DNA of 64,000 nt from Roseateles asaccharophilus. GTDB taxonomy: Bacteria > Pseudomonadota > Gammaproteobacteria > Burkholderiales > Burkholderiaceae_C. The notes beneath the pieces were generated by a model. It was not told the origin of the DNA, did no database searches, and saw nothing but the letters and a program-made list of their open reading frames with translations. The stretch is from the NCBI RefSeq assembly GCF_004362405.1, contig NZ_SNXE01000002.1, positions 300,095 through 364,094 on the forward strand. Reading direction: 5' to 3'. This document shows, piece after piece, positions 10,590 through 20,706 of this stretch (positions are counted from its first letter, which is position 1; the number at the start of each line of letters is the position of its first letter). A program made the translations under genes and the position numbers.

Positions 10590-11554
10590 GGTTGTTTCTC
10601 CCCGGGGCCCAGCTGCTGCTTGCCGGCCCCCAGCAGCGCGGCCTGCGGGTCACTCAGACGGTCGAAAACGCGGGTCGCCCCGTCGATGGCGACGCGCAGC
10701 TCGGTGACCGCGACGCTGAGCTGGTCATCCACATTCGCGGCCGTGGTCTCCAGGCGCTGGGCGGCGCGACCGCCTTTGACCTGCAGCGTCGTCATGGTCT
10801 GGCTGGCCTGCTGCAGCGCCAGCCTGGCCTCTGCGGCCAGGGCCGCGGTTTCCGCCAGGGTGGCGTCCAGCTGGCGCCCCGTGCTTTCCGCGACACCGGC
10901 CATGCGCTCCCCGGACGTGCCGATCTGGGTGGCCGCTGTGCCCATCTGCTCAAGGGTCCGGTCCAGCAGGCCCAGGCGAGCATTCAGACCGCGGGCCAGA
11001 TCGCGCAGCGCGGTGACGGTGTTCATGACCTCGTCCCGGTTGCCGCTGGACAGCAGCTGGTTCAGCTGGGTGAGGGTGGTGGCGGCCATGTCGCCGACCT
11101 TGTGGACGCGCCCGGCAATCTCGTCCATGCCCGAGCGGCCTTCCTTGATCACCGGATAGCGCTCGCCCTCGGCCACGGCCACCAGGGGCTCTCCCGGCGG
11201 CTCGGGCGTCACCAGGGCGATGGCGGCGATGCCGGTGACGAAGTTGCGGCTCACCATGGCCACCGTGTTGCTGCGCACGGGCGTGCGCTTGTCCACGCGG
11301 ATCTCCACGCGGACGCGGTTGAACTTGTCTGCGGCCAGCGCATAGTCCTGGACGCGGCCCACCTTGATGCCGCGCAGGCTGACATCGGCACCGACCTGGA
11401 GCCCGTCCAGGGCCTGCTGCTCAAAGTGGATGGTGTAGCGGCGAAAGTCGCTCTCGCTGCCCACATTCGCCAGCCACAGCACCGCGGCGACCAGTGCTGC
11501 CAGCAGGCCCAGCACGGCCAGCCCCACCTTGGTGTAGCGTGCTTCAGCTTCCAT
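10586..11554 (-). CDS. MlaD/MCE-family periplasmic lipid-binding protein
   Basis: A 322-residue protein with an N-terminal transmembrane helix (about 11-30), a single MCE domain (about 38-115, with VSLRGIKVG and VRSNTVAMVS features) and a long alpha-helical C-terminal tail (about 150-310). MCE proteins form hexameric rings in the periplasm that pass lipids between membranes. The long helical tail is a feature of PqiB/LetB-like or YrbD-like family members that span the periplasm. Its start overlaps the ATPase gene by 11 bases. Part of the Mla-like operon. Confidence 0.9.
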   Translation of the reverse strand: MEAEARYTKVGLAVLGLLAALVAAVLWLANVGSESDFRRYTIHFEQQALDGLQVGADVSLRGIKVGRVQDYALAADKFNRVRVEIRVDKRTPVRSNTVAMVSRNFVTGIAAIALVTPEPPGEPLVAVAEGERYPVIKEGRSGMDEIAGRVHKVGDMAATTLTQLNQLLSSGNRDEVMNTVTALRDLARGLNARLGLLDRTLEQMGTAATQIGTSGERMAGVAESTGRQLDATLAETAALAAEARLALQQASQTMTTLQVKGGRAAQRLETTAANVDDQLSVAVTELRVAIDGATRVFDRLSDPQAALLGAGKQQLGPGEKQP

Positions 11555-12350
11555 AAGAGGGCTCTCCCTTGGTCTGGGCGGCGGGCGGCGTGCGCCCCAA
11601 AAAATACTGGCTGAGCCACGGGTCCTGAGAACGCATCAAGTCCTGCACCCGCCCATCGGCCAGCACACGGCCCTCGGCCAGGGCAATCACGCGGTCGGTG
11701 GCGCCGATCAGGGTGTCCAGATCGTGAGTGACGAGGAAGACCGTGAGGCCCAGATCATCCACCAGGCTGCGCACCAGTCGGTCAAAGCCTCGCGCGGTGA
11801 TGGGATCCAGCCCCGAGGTCGGCTCGTCCATGAAAAGCAGTTCCGGCTCCAGGGCGATGGCGCGGGCGATGGCCGCACGCTTGCGCATGCCGCCCGAGAG
11901 TTCGCTGGGCAGCTTGTGGGCGGCCTCGGCGGGCAAGCCGGCCTGGTGCAGCCGCAGCTGCACCAGCTCATCAATCAGCGCGTCGTCCAGGCTGGTGTGC
12001 TCCCGCAGGGCCACGGCCACGTTCTGCGCCACGGTCAGGGAAGAGAAGAGGGCGCCGTCCTGGAACATCATGCCGAAGCGGCGCCGCACCGCCGCCAGGC
12101 GCGCGGCGTGGGTCGGGCTCCCGGTTTCGTCCCACATCTCGCAGCCGAGCAGCTCGACCTGACCGCTGCTGGGTCGGTGCAGGCCGATGATCTCGCGCAG
12201 CAGCACGGACTTGCCGGTGCCGCTCGCGCCGATCATGCCGACCAGGCTGCCACGCTGCACGCTGAAGCTGATGCCCCGGTGGACGGCATGGGTGCCGAAT
12301 CGCGTGACGATGTCGCGCACAAGCAGCACGGTGTTCTGGGGCGAATTCAT
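11544..12350 (-). CDS. MlaF-like ABC transporter ATP-binding protein
   Basis: A 268-residue ABC ATPase (start at the Met beginning MNSPQNTV; the frame remains open further upstream, but this start fits the family and the 10-base gap to the permease gene). Walker A is GASGTGKSVLL, the ABC signature is LSGGMRKR, and Walker B is LLFMDEPTSGLDP with the H-loop LVTHDLD. It would power lipid transport together with the permease upstream and the MCE protein downstream. Cytoplasmic face of the inner membrane. Confidence 0.93.
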   Translation of the reverse strand: MNSPQNTVLLVRDIVTRFGTHAVHRGISFSVQRGSLVGMIGASGTGKSVLLREIIGLHRPSSGQVELLGCEMWDETGSPTHAARLAAVRRRFGMMFQDGALFSSLTVAQNVAVALREHTSLDDALIDELVQLRLHQAGLPAEAAHKLPSELSGGMRKRAAIARAIALEPELLFMDEPTSGLDPITARGFDRLVRSLVDDLGLTVFLVTHDLDTLIGATDRVIALAEGRVLADGRVQDLMRSQDPWLSQYFLGRTPPAAQTKGEPSYGS

Positions 12351-12360
12351 GGTCCGGGCG

Positions 12361-13536
12361 CTACCAGCGAAGAGCCTGCAGGAGCACGGCGAAGCCTGCA
12401 TCCAGCAGGATGACGGCGACGATGCCCTGCACCACCGTGGAGGTGGTCGCCGCGCCAACGGCGCGGGTGTCGCGGCCCACCGTCATGCCCATGCGCACGC
12501 CGATCACGGCAATGAAGAGCGCAAAGACCGGCGCCTTGATCAGCCCCACCCAGACATGACGCAGGTCCAGCGACTCGCGCAGACGCGCCAGATAGCCGGC
12601 CGGGGTGATGCCCAGCATGGGCTCGGCGATCAGCATGCCGCCCAGGATGCTCATGACATCGCCCACAAAGACCAGCAAGGGCAGGGTCAGCATCAGCGCC
12701 AGCACGCGCGGTAGCACCAGCACCTGCATGGGGTCCAGCCCCAGGGTCTTGATGGCATCGATCTCCTCGGTCAGGCGCATGGAGCCGAGCTGAGCCGTGA
12801 AGGCCGCGCCGGAGCGGCCGGCCACGATCACGGCCACGATGATGGGCGCGAACTCGCGGGTGGCGCCTATGGCCACCCCGTCGACCACGAAGATGCTGGC
12901 CCCGTATTGCTCGGCCTGCAGGCCCAGCAGATAGGCGATGACCACGCCGATCAGCAGGGTCACGAGCGCGACCACGGGGATGGCCATGAGGCCGGTCTGC
13001 TCGATCTGGACGGTGAGCTCACGCAGACGCAGCTTCTGTCGGCCGCGCAGCACGTCCAGACCGGCCAGCAGGCTGGCCCCCAGAAAATTCAGATGGCCCA
13101 GCAGGACTGCGGCCAGGGCACTGCTGCTGCGGCCGAGTTGGGCCAGGGCCGAGCTGGGCCCGGGTGGCGCCACGGGCTGTGCATGCGCCAGATGGCGACG
13201 CACGCCCTCGACAATTCGTGCCTGAGCGGGCGATAGCCCGTGCCAGGGCTTGCCCCCCAGGCCGGCCGCTCGCAGCCAGCGCAGCAGCAGCAAGGCGGAT
13301 GCCGAGTCGATGTCCTGCAGTTCACGGGCGTCGACCTGCTCGGGAAGGCGGGTCGGCTCGATGGCAAAGCCTTCCAGCAGGGTCGCCAATTCGGCCAGAT
13401 GGACCATGCGCCAGACCCCGTGCAGCTTCAGCGTGGATCGAGCGCCCTCGGCCTCGCTCAGACTGAGCGAGCCGGGGCAACGGTTTGCATCGACCGGGCT
13501 GGAGGTTGAGACGGCTTCCATGCTGGGGGCAAGCAT
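12361..13536 (-). CDS. MlaE-like ABC transporter permease with N-terminal STAS domain
   Basis: Taken from the Met at 13536 this gives 391 residues. An N-terminal STAS-like domain (about 20-130) is followed by the MlaE/YrbE permease fold of about six hydrophobic segments (about 150-390), with the conserved stretch SMRLTEEIDAIKTLGL. In the E. coli system, the STAS protein MlaB is a separate subunit; here it appears fused to the permease. The frame stays open to 13788, but that would overlap the divergent Mrp operon and the extra residues look random. An alternative start is Met at 13521. First gene of the lipid-transport operon. Confidence 0.88.
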   Translation of the reverse strand: MLAPSMEAVSTSSPVDANRCPGSLSLSEAEGARSTLKLHGVWRMVHLAELATLLEGFAIEPTRLPEQVDARELQDIDSASALLLLRWLRAAGLGGKPWHGLSPAQARIVEGVRRHLAHAQPVAPPGPSSALAQLGRSSSALAAVLLGHLNFLGASLLAGLDVLRGRQKLRLRELTVQIEQTGLMAIPVVALVTLLIGVVIAYLLGLQAEQYGASIFVVDGVAIGATREFAPIIVAVIVAGRSGAAFTAQLGSMRLTEEIDAIKTLGLDPMQVLVLPRVLALMLTLPLLVFVGDVMSILGGMLIAEPMLGITPAGYLARLRESLDLRHVWVGLIKAPVFALFIAVIGVRMGMTVGRDTRAVGAATTSTVVQGIVAVILLDAGFAVLLQALRW

Positions 13537-13634
13537 ACGTGAAGGGCGTTCCTCCAGCGAGCCAGGGCTGGGGCCCCTACAATGCGCCGCGTCGTCTGCC
13601 CAAGGGCCTGCTTGCAACAGCGCCGAGGCTTCCA

Positions 13635-13654
13635 TTGAGACAAGTTGAGACAAG
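13635..13654 (+). repeat. 10-bp perfect tandem repeat at the mrpA ribosome-binding site
   Basis: TTGAGACAAG occurs twice in direct succession just before mrpA. The second copy ends 6 bases before the start codon, so the putative Shine-Dalgarno (ACAAGGA) lies across the repeat end. It could be an operator or a slippage-prone stretch changing RBS spacing; function unknown. Confidence 0.7.
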
Positions 13655-13660
13655 GATTCG

Positions 13661-16477
13661 ATGGCCCAGCTTGCCGCGCTTGTTCTTCTCCCCCTGCTGC
13701 TTGGCTGCGGGTTATGTGCGTTTCTTGGACGCCGCCCGGCCGTCGGTCGGCACGCGCCGGCCCTGGTGGCGGGCGCCGTCACAGCCACGGTGCTGGGCTT
13801 GCTGCTGCATCTGGCGCCCCAGGTGTTTCAGGGTCAGGTCTTGCTGGCGCACGCCGATTGGGTGCCCGCCATCGGGCTGAACATCGGATTGCGCCTGGAT
13901 GGCCTGGCCTGGCTGTTTGCCGCGCTGATCAGCGCCATCGGTCTGCTGGTCATTCTCTACGCCGCCTTCTATCTGCATGCCGACGATCCGCCGGGCAAGT
14001 TCTTCAGCCTGCTGATGCTCTTCATGGCGGCCATGCTGGGCATTGCCCTCTCGGACAACCTGCTGCTCTTGGTGGTGTTCTGGGAGCTGACCAGCATTTC
14101 CTCCTTCCTGCTGGTGGGCTACTGGAGCCACAAGGACGAGGCCCGGCGCGGTGCGCGCATGGCCCTGGCCGTTACCGGCGGCGGCGGTCTGGCCCTGCTG
14201 GCCGGCGTGATCGTGCTGGGCCAGATTGCCGGCAGCTACGAACTCTCCCAGATCCTGGACAAGGGCCCACTGGTCCAGGCCGACCCCCGCTACCCGCTGG
14301 CCCTGGGCCTGATTCTTTTGGGCTGCTTCACCAAGAGCGCCCAGCTGCCCTTCCATTTCTGGCTGCCGCAGGCCATGGCGGCACCCACGCCGGTGTCGGC
14401 CTATCTGCATTCCGCCACCATGGTCAAGGCCGGACTCTTCCTGCTGATGCGCCTGTACCCGGTGATTGGCGGGGCCGAGCTGTTCGAGACCGTGGTGGCC
14501 AGCATCGGCTTGCTGACCATGGTGTTCGCGGCCTTTGTGGCGATCTTCAAGCATGACCTCAAGGGCTTGCTGGCCTACTCGACCGTCAGCCATCTGGGCT
14601 TCATCACCTTCATGATCGGGCTGTCCACGCCCATGTCGGCGGTGGTGGCGGTGTTCCACATCCTCAACCACGCCAGCTTCAAGGCGGCGCTGTTCATGAC
14701 GGCGGGCATCGTCGATCACGAGGTCGGCAGCCGCGATATGCGTCGCCTGGGCGGGCTGTTCGCGCTCATGCCCTGGGTCGGCAGCCTGGCTCTGGTGGCC
14801 TCGGCCGCCATGGCGGGTCTGCCGCCCTTCAATGGCTTCATCTCCAAGGAGATGATGCTGGAGCAGGCCCTGCAGGCGGACTTCTGGGGTGCGCAGTCCT
14901 GGTTGATTCCGGTGCTGGCCACCCTGGGCGGCCTGTGTTCCGCGGCCTACTCCCTGCGCCTGGTTCACGACAGCTTCTTCAACGGCCCGGCGCGGGACTG
15001 GCCCCAAGCCCATCCGCATGAGCCGCCCTGGGGCATGAAGGCGCCGGTTTTGCTGCTGGCAGGTATCTGCCTGGCCGTAGGCCTGGCGCCCATGCTGATC
15101 GCCGGCCCCCTGGTGCAGCTGGCGGCCTCGGCCATGCTGGGCGCGCCCGCACCGGCCTTCGGCCTGGCACTCTGGCATGGCCTGAATCTGCCCCTGCTGA
15201 TGAGCGCCCTGGCCGTGCTGGGCGGCGCGCTGCTCTACGCGGGCCTGCAAAAGGGCGCCTGGCTGCATCGCTACCAGGCGCGCAGTTTCAGCGGCAAGCG
15301 GGTCTTTGAAGCTGGCGTGGATGGCCTCATCGCCCTGGCCGGGCGCTGGACCGCCTGGCTGGAAAACGGTTCGCTGCAGCGCTACATCGCCTGGATGCTG
15401 ATGTTCGTGATTGCCCTGGCCGCCTGGCCGCTGCTGACGGCCGAGGGCTTGGCTGCCGGCGAGCGCAGCCTGATGCCTGCGCCGCCGCTGGCCCTGCTGC
15501 TGTGGCTCTTGCTGCTGGCCATGGGTCTGGGGCTGCTGCGCCTGCAGCGCCAGCGCTTTGTGGCGGTCATCCTGACCGGCGGCATCGGCCTGCTGTGCTC
15601 GCTGAGCTTTCTGGCGCTGTCGGCGCCCGATCTGGCGCTGACGCAGCTGGCGGTGGATGTGGTGTCCACGGCCCTGCTGCTCATGGGCCTGGCCCTGCTG
15701 CCTCAGAGCAGCCCGGTGGAAAGCTCCCGGGCACGCCGGGGCCGGGACGCCCTGATTGCCCTGGCGGGCGGGGCCGGCGTGGCCTGGCTGTGCTGGCTGG
15801 TGTTGACGCGGGATCATGCGTCGATTTCCTGGTACTTCCTGCAGAACGCCGTGTCGCTGGGGGGCGGGACCAACGCGGTGAACGTGATCCTGGTGGACTT
15901 CCGTGGTTACGACACCTTTGGCGAGATCACGGTGCTGGGCATTGCCGCCGTGGGCGTGCTGGCCCTGCTGGACGGCTTGCGGGTCAACAAGCCCGGCGCG
16001 GACGCGGCGGGACGCCCCTGGAGCTACGCCCGTGAGCCCCTGATGCTGAAGGTGGTGGCGCGTCTGGTGCTGCCGCTGGCCCTGCTGGTCTCGGTCTACA
16101 TCTTCTGGCGCGGGCACAACCTGCCCGGTGGCGGCTTCATCGCCGGCCTGGTCACGGGGGTGGCCCTGGTGCTTCAGTACATGGCCAACGGGCAGCAGGC
16201 GGCCGAAGCGCTGATGCATGCGCGGGGAGGGCGTCGCTTCGTGCGTTGGATCGGTCTGGGTCTGGCCATTGCCTGGGCGACCGGGGTGGGCGCCTTCTTG
16301 TTTGGCAAGCCCTTCCTGACTAGCGCCTTCGGCCATCCGGTGCTGCCCCTGCTGGGCGAGTTGCCGCTGGCCACGGCCGCACTGTTTGATCTCGGTGTGT
16401 ACATCACCGTGGTGGGCGCCACGATGCTGATGCTGTCGGTGCTGGGCTCGGCGAGCAAGGAAGGGGCGCGCGCATGA
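13661..16477 (+). CDS. mrpA: Mrp-type Na+(K+)/H+ antiporter subunit A, fused to subunit B
   Basis: A 938-residue membrane protein. Residues 1 to about 770 have the NuoL/MrpA antiporter architecture with the conserved proton-channel section ([20 protein letters not shown] near residue 243). The C-terminal 150 residues carry an MnhB domain ([13 protein letters not shown]). Fusion of A and B is the mark of group 2 Mrp (PhaAB) operons, and a separate mrpB is missing here. First of six genes, A-C-D-E-F-G, most of them overlapping by 4 bases. The complex exchanges cytoplasmic Na+ or K+ for protons and supports pH and salt tolerance. Confidence 0.95.
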   Translation: MAQLAALVLLPLLLGCGLCAFLGRRPAVGRHAPALVAGAVTATVLGLLLHLAPQVFQGQVLLAHADWVPAIGLNIGLRLDGLAWLFAALISAIGLLVILYAAFYLHADDPPGKFFSLLMLFMAAMLGIALSDNLLLLVVFWELTSISSFLLVGYWSHKDEARRGARMALAVTGGGGLALLAGVIVLGQIAGSYELSQILDKGPLVQADPRYPLALGLILLGCFTKSAQLPFHFWLPQAMAAPTPVSAYLHSATMVKAGLFLLMRLYPVIGGAELFETVVASIGLLTMVFAAFVAIFKHDLKGLLAYSTVSHLGFITFMIGLSTPMSAVVAVFHILNHASFKAALFMTAGIVDHEVGSRDMRRLGGLFALMPWVGSLALVASAAMAGLPPFNGFISKEMMLEQALQADFWGAQSWLIPVLATLGGLCSAAYSLRLVHDSFFNGPARDWPQAHPHEPPWGMKAPVLLLAGICLAVGLAPMLIAGPLVQLAASAMLGAPAPAFGLALWHGLNLPLLMSALAVLGGALLYAGLQKGAWLHRYQARSFSGKRVFEAGVDGLIALAGRWTAWLENGSLQRYIAWMLMFVIALAAWPLLTAEGLAAGERSLMPAPPLALLLWLLLLAMGLGLLRLQRQRFVAVILTGGIGLLCSLSFLALSAPDLALTQLAVDVVSTALLLMGLALLPQSSPVESSRARRGRDALIALAGGAGVAWLCWLVLTRDHASISWYFLQNAVSLGGGTNAVNVILVDFRGYDTFGEITVLGIAAVGVLALLDGLRVNKPGADAAGRPWSYAREPLMLKVVARLVLPLALLVSVYIFWRGHNLPGGGFIAGLVTGVALVLQYMANGQQAAEALMHARGGRRFVRWIGLGLAIAWATGVGAFLFGKPFLTSAFGHPVLPLLGELPLATAALFDLGVYITVVGATMLMLSVLGSASKEGARA

Positions 16478-16824
16478 TGATCTCGATGGAGTTTCTGCTG
16501 GCCACCGGCATCGGTTTTGTCACGGCCTGCGGTCTGTATCTGATGCTGCGGGGTCGCAGCTTTACCGTGGTGCTGGGTCTGTCCCTGTTGGGCTACGCGG
16601 TGAATGTGTTCATCTTCGCCATGGGGCGGCTCTGGCAGTCGGCGCCGCCCATACTCTCTCAGGGACCGGTGTTTGCCGACCCCCTGCCGCAGGCCCTGGT
16701 GCTGACGGCTATCGTGATCGGCTTTGCCACCACGGGCTTCGTCATCGAGCTGGCCCTGCGCAGCCGCGCGGACAATGGCAGCGACCATGTCGACGCCACC
16801 GAGACTGAGGGGTCGGCACGATGA
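16474..16824 (+). CDS. mrpC: Mrp antiporter subunit C
   Basis: A 116-residue NuoK-like membrane protein with three predicted helices. It overlaps mrpA and mrpD by 4 bases on each side (ATGA junctions). NuoK-type features include [11 protein letters not shown] and the conserved Gly-rich segment [10 protein letters not shown]. It is part of the proton-translocating module of the Mrp complex. Confidence 0.93.
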   Translation: MMISMEFLLATGIGFVTACGLYLMLRGRSFTVVLGLSLLGYAVNVFIFAMGRLWQSAPPILSQGPVFADPLPQALVLTAIVIGFATTGFVIELALRSRADNGSDHVDATETEGSAR

Positions 16825-18443
16825 TGATGTGGCTCAAGGATCATCTGGCCGTGCTGCCGGTGCTGCTGCCGGCCATCACCGCGGCCTTGCTGCTCCTGAT
16901 GGGGGATCATGGCGCCGGCAGCCGCAGCGGCCACGGGCATCGCAAGCTGCTGTGGGCGCGCCGTCTGTCTCTGGCTTCGGCCTTCTTGGGCCTGCTGCTG
17001 GCGGCCTGGCTGGTGCAGCGGGCGGGCTCGGGTGAGTTGATCACCTATCGAGCGGGCGACTGGCCGGCGCCCTTTGGCATCCTGCTTCTGGTGGACCGGC
17101 TCGGCGCCCTGATGCTGCTGCTGAGCGCCTGCGTGGCCCTGCCCGTGCTGTGGTACGCCTGCGGTGGCTGGGATGCGCACGGCCGCTACTTCCACGCCCT
17201 GTTCCAGTTCCAGCTCATGGGCCTGGCGGGCGCTTTCGTGACGGGCGATCTGTTCAACCTCTTCGTGTTCTTCGAGGTCTTGCTGATCGCCAGCTATGTG
17301 CTGATGGTGCACGGGCAGGGCGGGGCTCGCTTCAAGGCCGGCCTGCACTATGTGGTGCTGAATCTCCTGGCCTCGGCCCTGTTCCTGATCGGGGCGGCCC
17401 TGGTCTATGCCAAGACGGGCACGCTGAATTTTGCCGATCTGGCCCTGAGGGTGCCGCAGGTGAGCGGGCCGGATGCGGCCCTCTTGCAGGTGGCCGCCTG
17501 GGTGCTGTTCGTGGTCTTCGGCTTCAAGGCGGCGCTCATGCCCATGGCCATGTGGCTGCCCAATACCTATGCCTCGGCCTGCGCGCCGGTGGCAGCGCTG
17601 TTCGCCATCATGACCAAGGTGGGGGTGTATGCCATCCTGCGGGTGCATGGCGTGGTGTTCGGCGCCTCGGCCGGGGCCAGCGCGCTGACCGTGGAGCCGG
17701 TGCTGCTGCCGCTGGCGCTGGCGACCAGCCTTACCGGCGTGCTGGGTGCGCTGGCCGCCCGCACCCTGGCGCGCCTAGTGGCCTGGCTGACCGTGGCCTC
17801 GGTCGGAACCGTGCTGGCGGGCCTGGGCCTTTTCGGCACGGCCGCTTGGGGGGCAGCGCTCTACTACATGCTCAACAGCACCCTGGTCATCGCGGCGCTC
17901 TTCATGCTGGCCGAACTGGTGGCCGCGCAGCGGGGCGAGGCCCAGGGCCTGCTCGTGCCCGCCTCGCCCCTTGCTCAGCCTACCTTGCTGGGCCTGATGC
18001 TGCTGCTGGCCGCGGCATCCACGGCCGGGCTGCCGCCCTTGCCGGGCTTTATCGGCAAGCTGATGCTGCTGGAAGCGGCCAGCGGCCATGCCTGGGCCGT
18101 GAGCTTCTGGGCCGTGGTGCTGGGCGTTGGTTTCCTGACCCTGCTGGGCCTGGCGCGTGCCGGCAGCATTCTGTTCTGGCATGTGCGAGACGATGCGCCT
18201 GCGGCGGCCTCGGCGGGCGGCAGCGCCAAGCTGGTGACGGCCACCGCCAGCCTCTTGCTGGCCAGCGTGCTGATGAGCGTGGCGGCCGCCCCCGTGCAGC
18301 GCTACACGGAGGCTGCCGCGGTCCAGCTGATGGACTTGAGCACCTATGCCGAGGCGGCCTTGCCGGAGCAGGGGGGCGCCGCTGCCCGCAGCACCCGCCC
18401 CTATGACGGACGCATGCCGTCCCCGCCTGCTGGAGCCCAGTGA
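16821..18443 (+). CDS. mrpD: Mrp antiporter subunit D
   Basis: A 540-residue NuoM/N-like antiporter subunit with about 14 predicted helices. The conserved region VFGFKAALMPMAMWLP carries the functionally important Lys in the middle of the protein, and the LPPLPGFIGK motif lies near residue 400. Overlaps mrpC by 4 bases (ATGA) and mrpE by 4 bases (GTGA). Confidence 0.94.
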   Translation: MMMWLKDHLAVLPVLLPAITAALLLLMGDHGAGSRSGHGHRKLLWARRLSLASAFLGLLLAAWLVQRAGSGELITYRAGDWPAPFGILLLVDRLGALMLLLSACVALPVLWYACGGWDAHGRYFHALFQFQLMGLAGAFVTGDLFNLFVFFEVLLIASYVLMVHGQGGARFKAGLHYVVLNLLASALFLIGAALVYAKTGTLNFADLALRVPQVSGPDAALLQVAAWVLFVVFGFKAALMPMAMWLPNTYASACAPVAALFAIMTKVGVYAILRVHGVVFGASAGASALTVEPVLLPLALATSLTGVLGALAARTLARLVAWLTVASVGTVLAGLGLFGTAAWGAALYYMLNSTLVIAALFMLAELVAAQRGEAQGLLVPASPLAQPTLLGLMLLLAAASTAGLPPLPGFIGKLMLLEAASGHAWAVSFWAVVLGVGFLTLLGLARAGSILFWHVRDDAPAAASAGGSAKLVTATASLLLASVLMSVAAAPVQRYTEAAAVQLMDLSTYAEAALPEQGGAAARSTRPYDGRMPSPPAGAQ

Positions 18444-18970
18444 CCATGGCCGCGAACAAGGAGAACAAGCCACAAGACCGCAGACGCGCCGGCTGGCTGT
18501 CGCATCCGGTGCTGTCCCTGCTGCTGGTGCTGGTGTGGCTGCTGCTGCAGGGCAGCCTGAGTCTGCCTTACTGGATCAGTGCGCTGCTGCTGGGGCTGCT
18601 GCTGCCTTGGCTGGTGCAGGGATTTCTGGGGCCGGCCATGCGTCCGCGCAAAACCCTGCTGATGCTTCGCTTTGCGGCCCTGGTGCTTTGGGACATCGTG
18701 GTCTCGAATCTGACCGTGGCGCGCCTGGTGCTCTCGCCTGGCGCCCGGCCCCAGCCCGCCTGGGTGCGCGTGCCCCTGGCCCTGCGGCAGCCCGGGCCCA
18801 TCACCCTGCTGGCCACCATCATCACCACGACACCGGGCACGGTGTCCTGCGTGGTGGATGGGGAGCGTGCCGAGATTCTGGTGCACGCCCTGGACTGTGC
18901 CGACCCGCAGGCCATGGCAGAGGACATCAAGCGCCGCTACGAGCAGCCGCTGCTGGAGATCTTTGAATGA
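18440..18970 (+). CDS. mrpE: Mrp antiporter subunit E
   Basis: A 176-residue protein with two or three N-terminal helices and a cytoplasmic C-terminal domain (PGTVSCVVDGERAEILVHALD), as in MrpE/MnhE. The start is taken at GTG overlapping the mrpD stop (GTGA); an ATG lies two codons later. Overlaps mrpF by 4 bases. Confidence 0.93.
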   Translation: MTMAANKENKPQDRRRAGWLSHPVLSLLLVLVWLLLQGSLSLPYWISALLLGLLLPWLVQGFLGPAMRPRKTLLMLRFAALVLWDIVVSNLTVARLVLSPGARPQPAWVRVPLALRQPGPITLLATIITTTPGTVSCVVDGERAEILVHALDCADPQAMAEDIKRRYEQPLLEIFE

Positions 18971-19254
18971 GTGCATCCCTCAATCTGCTGGGCTGGGCGC
19001 TTGATTTCGCCACCATCGCCGTGGGCCTGGCCTTGGTGCTTTGCGGCTGGCGTCTGCTGCGCGGGCCGGAGGCGCCGGACCGGGTGCTGGCCCTGGACAC
19101 CATGTACATCAACGCGCTGGCCCTGGTCATCCTGCTGGGCATGCGCTGGCAGATGGACCTCTTGTTCGAGGCGGCGCTCATCATCGCCCTGCTGGGCTTT
19201 GCCTCGACCGTGGCGCTGGCGCGCTATCTCAGCCGTGGCGATGTGATGGAGTGA
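18967..19254 (+). CDS. mrpF: Mrp antiporter subunit F
   Basis: A 95-residue membrane protein with three predicted helices and the MrpF signature GPEAPDRVLALDTM. It overlaps mrpE by 4 bases (ATGA) and mrpG by 4 bases (GTGA). Confidence 0.93.
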   Translation: MSASLNLLGWALDFATIAVGLALVLCGWRLLRGPEAPDRVLALDTMYINALALVILLGMRWQMDLLFEAALIIALLGFASTVALARYLSRGDVME

Positions 19255-19598
19255 ACGCAATGCAGGAATTGCACTGGGTGATACAGGCCCTGGTTTCGGC
19301 CCTGCTGGTGATCGGCGGGGTGTTTGCGCTGGTGGGTGCCGTGGGCATGCTGCGCTTTCCCGACTTCTTCATGCGGCTGCATGCGCCCACCAAGGCCAGC
19401 ACGCTGGGGGTGGGCGGGGTCTTGCTCGCCAGTCTGGTGCTGCACTGGGCGCAGGGCGACCATGGGCTGCACGAGCTGCTGATCACGCTCTTTGTCTTTG
19501 TGACCGCGCCGGTCTCGGCCAATCTGCTGGCCAAGGCGGCCTTGCACCTGCGGGTGCCCTCCCGGGCCCCGGTGCCGCCCGACCAACCACAACCCTGA
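19251..19598 (+). CDS. mrpG: Mrp antiporter subunit G
   Basis: A 115-residue membrane protein (GTG start overlapping the mrpF stop, the same type of junction as at mrpE; an ATG lies three codons later and would give 112 residues). Three helices and the MrpG signature FPDFFMRLHAPTKASTLG are present. Last gene of the Mrp operon. Confidence 0.92.
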   Translation: MNAMQELHWVIQALVSALLVIGGVFALVGAVGMLRFPDFFMRLHAPTKASTLGVGGVLLASLVLHWAQGDHGLHELLITLFVFVTAPVSANLLAKAALHLRVPSRAPVPPDQPQP

Positions 19599-19631
19599 TT
19601 TCATGCGCCGGGCGTGGCGCGGTGCGGCAGC

Positions 19632-20702
19632 TCAGGGCTGCCGCTGCCCTTTCATCAGTGAGGCGACCATGGCAATGATGGTGAGCGGGACCACGAAGCT
19701 CAACATGGCCGTGCTGTAGGCGCCCAAGGCATCGTGCTGCTGGGCGCGCAGGATCAGGAAAGCACAGTAGGCGACGTAGTAGCCGACAAAGACCGCCCCC
19801 TCCCAGCGCGCGATCTCGCGCGCACTGAGCATGACCGGCAGACAGGCCAGGGCCGTGGCCAGCATGACCCAGTAGTCGAAGTGCAGGGCGGCCGGGGCCA
19901 CCGGCATGCCGCCTGGCGCCACCGCAGCCACCAGGCCCAGGCAGCCGAGGATGTTGAAGATATTGCTGCCCACCACATTGCCGATGGCGATGTCGCGTTG
20001 TCCGCGCAACGCCGCCATCACCGAGGTGGCGACTTCGGGCGCCGAGGTGCCTGCCGCGACGATGGTCAGGCCGATCACCAGCTCGCTCACACCCAGACTG
20101 CGAGCGATTTCCACGGCGGCATCAACCAGCCAGCGGGCGCCCAGGATGAGCAGTGCCAGACCGCCTGCGATCAGCAGCAACTGCACCGCCCAGTGGCGGT
20201 CCCAGGCGGAGTCCTTGGGGAGCTCATCCAGCAACTCGCGTTCGACCTCGGCGGATTCCTGCGACGGACTTCGCACCAAGTGGACGATGTAGGCCGCCAT
20301 CAGGCCCAGCATGAGCAGGCCTTCCCAGCGGTTTACGACACCGTCGAGCATCAAAGGCAGCAGTAGCAGCGAGGCGCCGATCATGACCGGTATCTCCTGT
20401 CGCACGATCTGCGCATTCACGCTCAAGGGCAGGATCACGGCCGAGACGCCCAGGATGAAGAGCACGTTGAAGATATTGCTGCCCAGCACATTGCCCAGTG
20501 CCAGGTCTGCCTGACCTTGCAGGGCCGAACCCAGGGAGACGGCCACTTCCGGGGCACTGGTGCCGATGGACACAATGGTCAGCCCCACCACCAAGGGCGA
20601 GATGCCCAGGCTGAGGGCCAGCTTTCCCGCCCCGCGAACCAGCAGTTCTGCGCCGCCCACGAGAAGGAGCAGACCGATGATGAGTAGTGCGGTGCTGGCC
20701 AT
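19632..20702 (-). CDS. Calcium/sodium antiporter, CaCA family (YrbG-like)
   Basis: A 356-residue inner-membrane protein made of two homologous halves of about five helices. Each half has a Gly-rich alpha repeat with an acidic ion-binding residue: SIGTSAPEVAVSLGS in the first and AAGTSAPEVATSVMA in the second, both followed by the conserved GNVxGSNIFN motif. It exchanges Ca2+ or K+ against Na+/H+. It starts 4 bases from the stop of the upstream YqhA-like gene, so the two are probably co-transcribed. Confidence 0.93.
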   Translation of the reverse strand: MASTALLIIGLLLLVGGAELLVRGAGKLALSLGISPLVVGLTIVSIGTSAPEVAVSLGSALQGQADLALGNVLGSNIFNVLFILGVSAVILPLSVNAQIVRQEIPVMIGASLLLLPLMLDGVVNRWEGLLMLGLMAAYIVHLVRSPSQESAEVERELLDELPKDSAWDRHWAVQLLLIAGGLALLILGARWLVDAAVEIARSLGVSELVIGLTIVAAGTSAPEVATSVMAALRGQRDIAIGNVVGSNIFNILGCLGLVAAVAPGGMPVAPAALHFDYWVMLATALACLPVMLSAREIARWEGAVFVGYYVAYCAFLILRAQQHDALGAYSTAMLSFVVPLTIIAMVASLMKGQRQP

Positions 20703-20706
20703 GGTG

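Noticed and set aside
13537..13788. N-terminal extension of the MlaE-like permease
   Set aside because: It would run into the start of the divergent mrpA and has random-looking sequence; the STAS domain begins after the chosen Met.
13712..16336. Minus-strand open frame of 874 codons opposite mrpA
   Set aside because: His/Gln-rich translation with no domain, lying wholly opposite a conserved antiporter gene.
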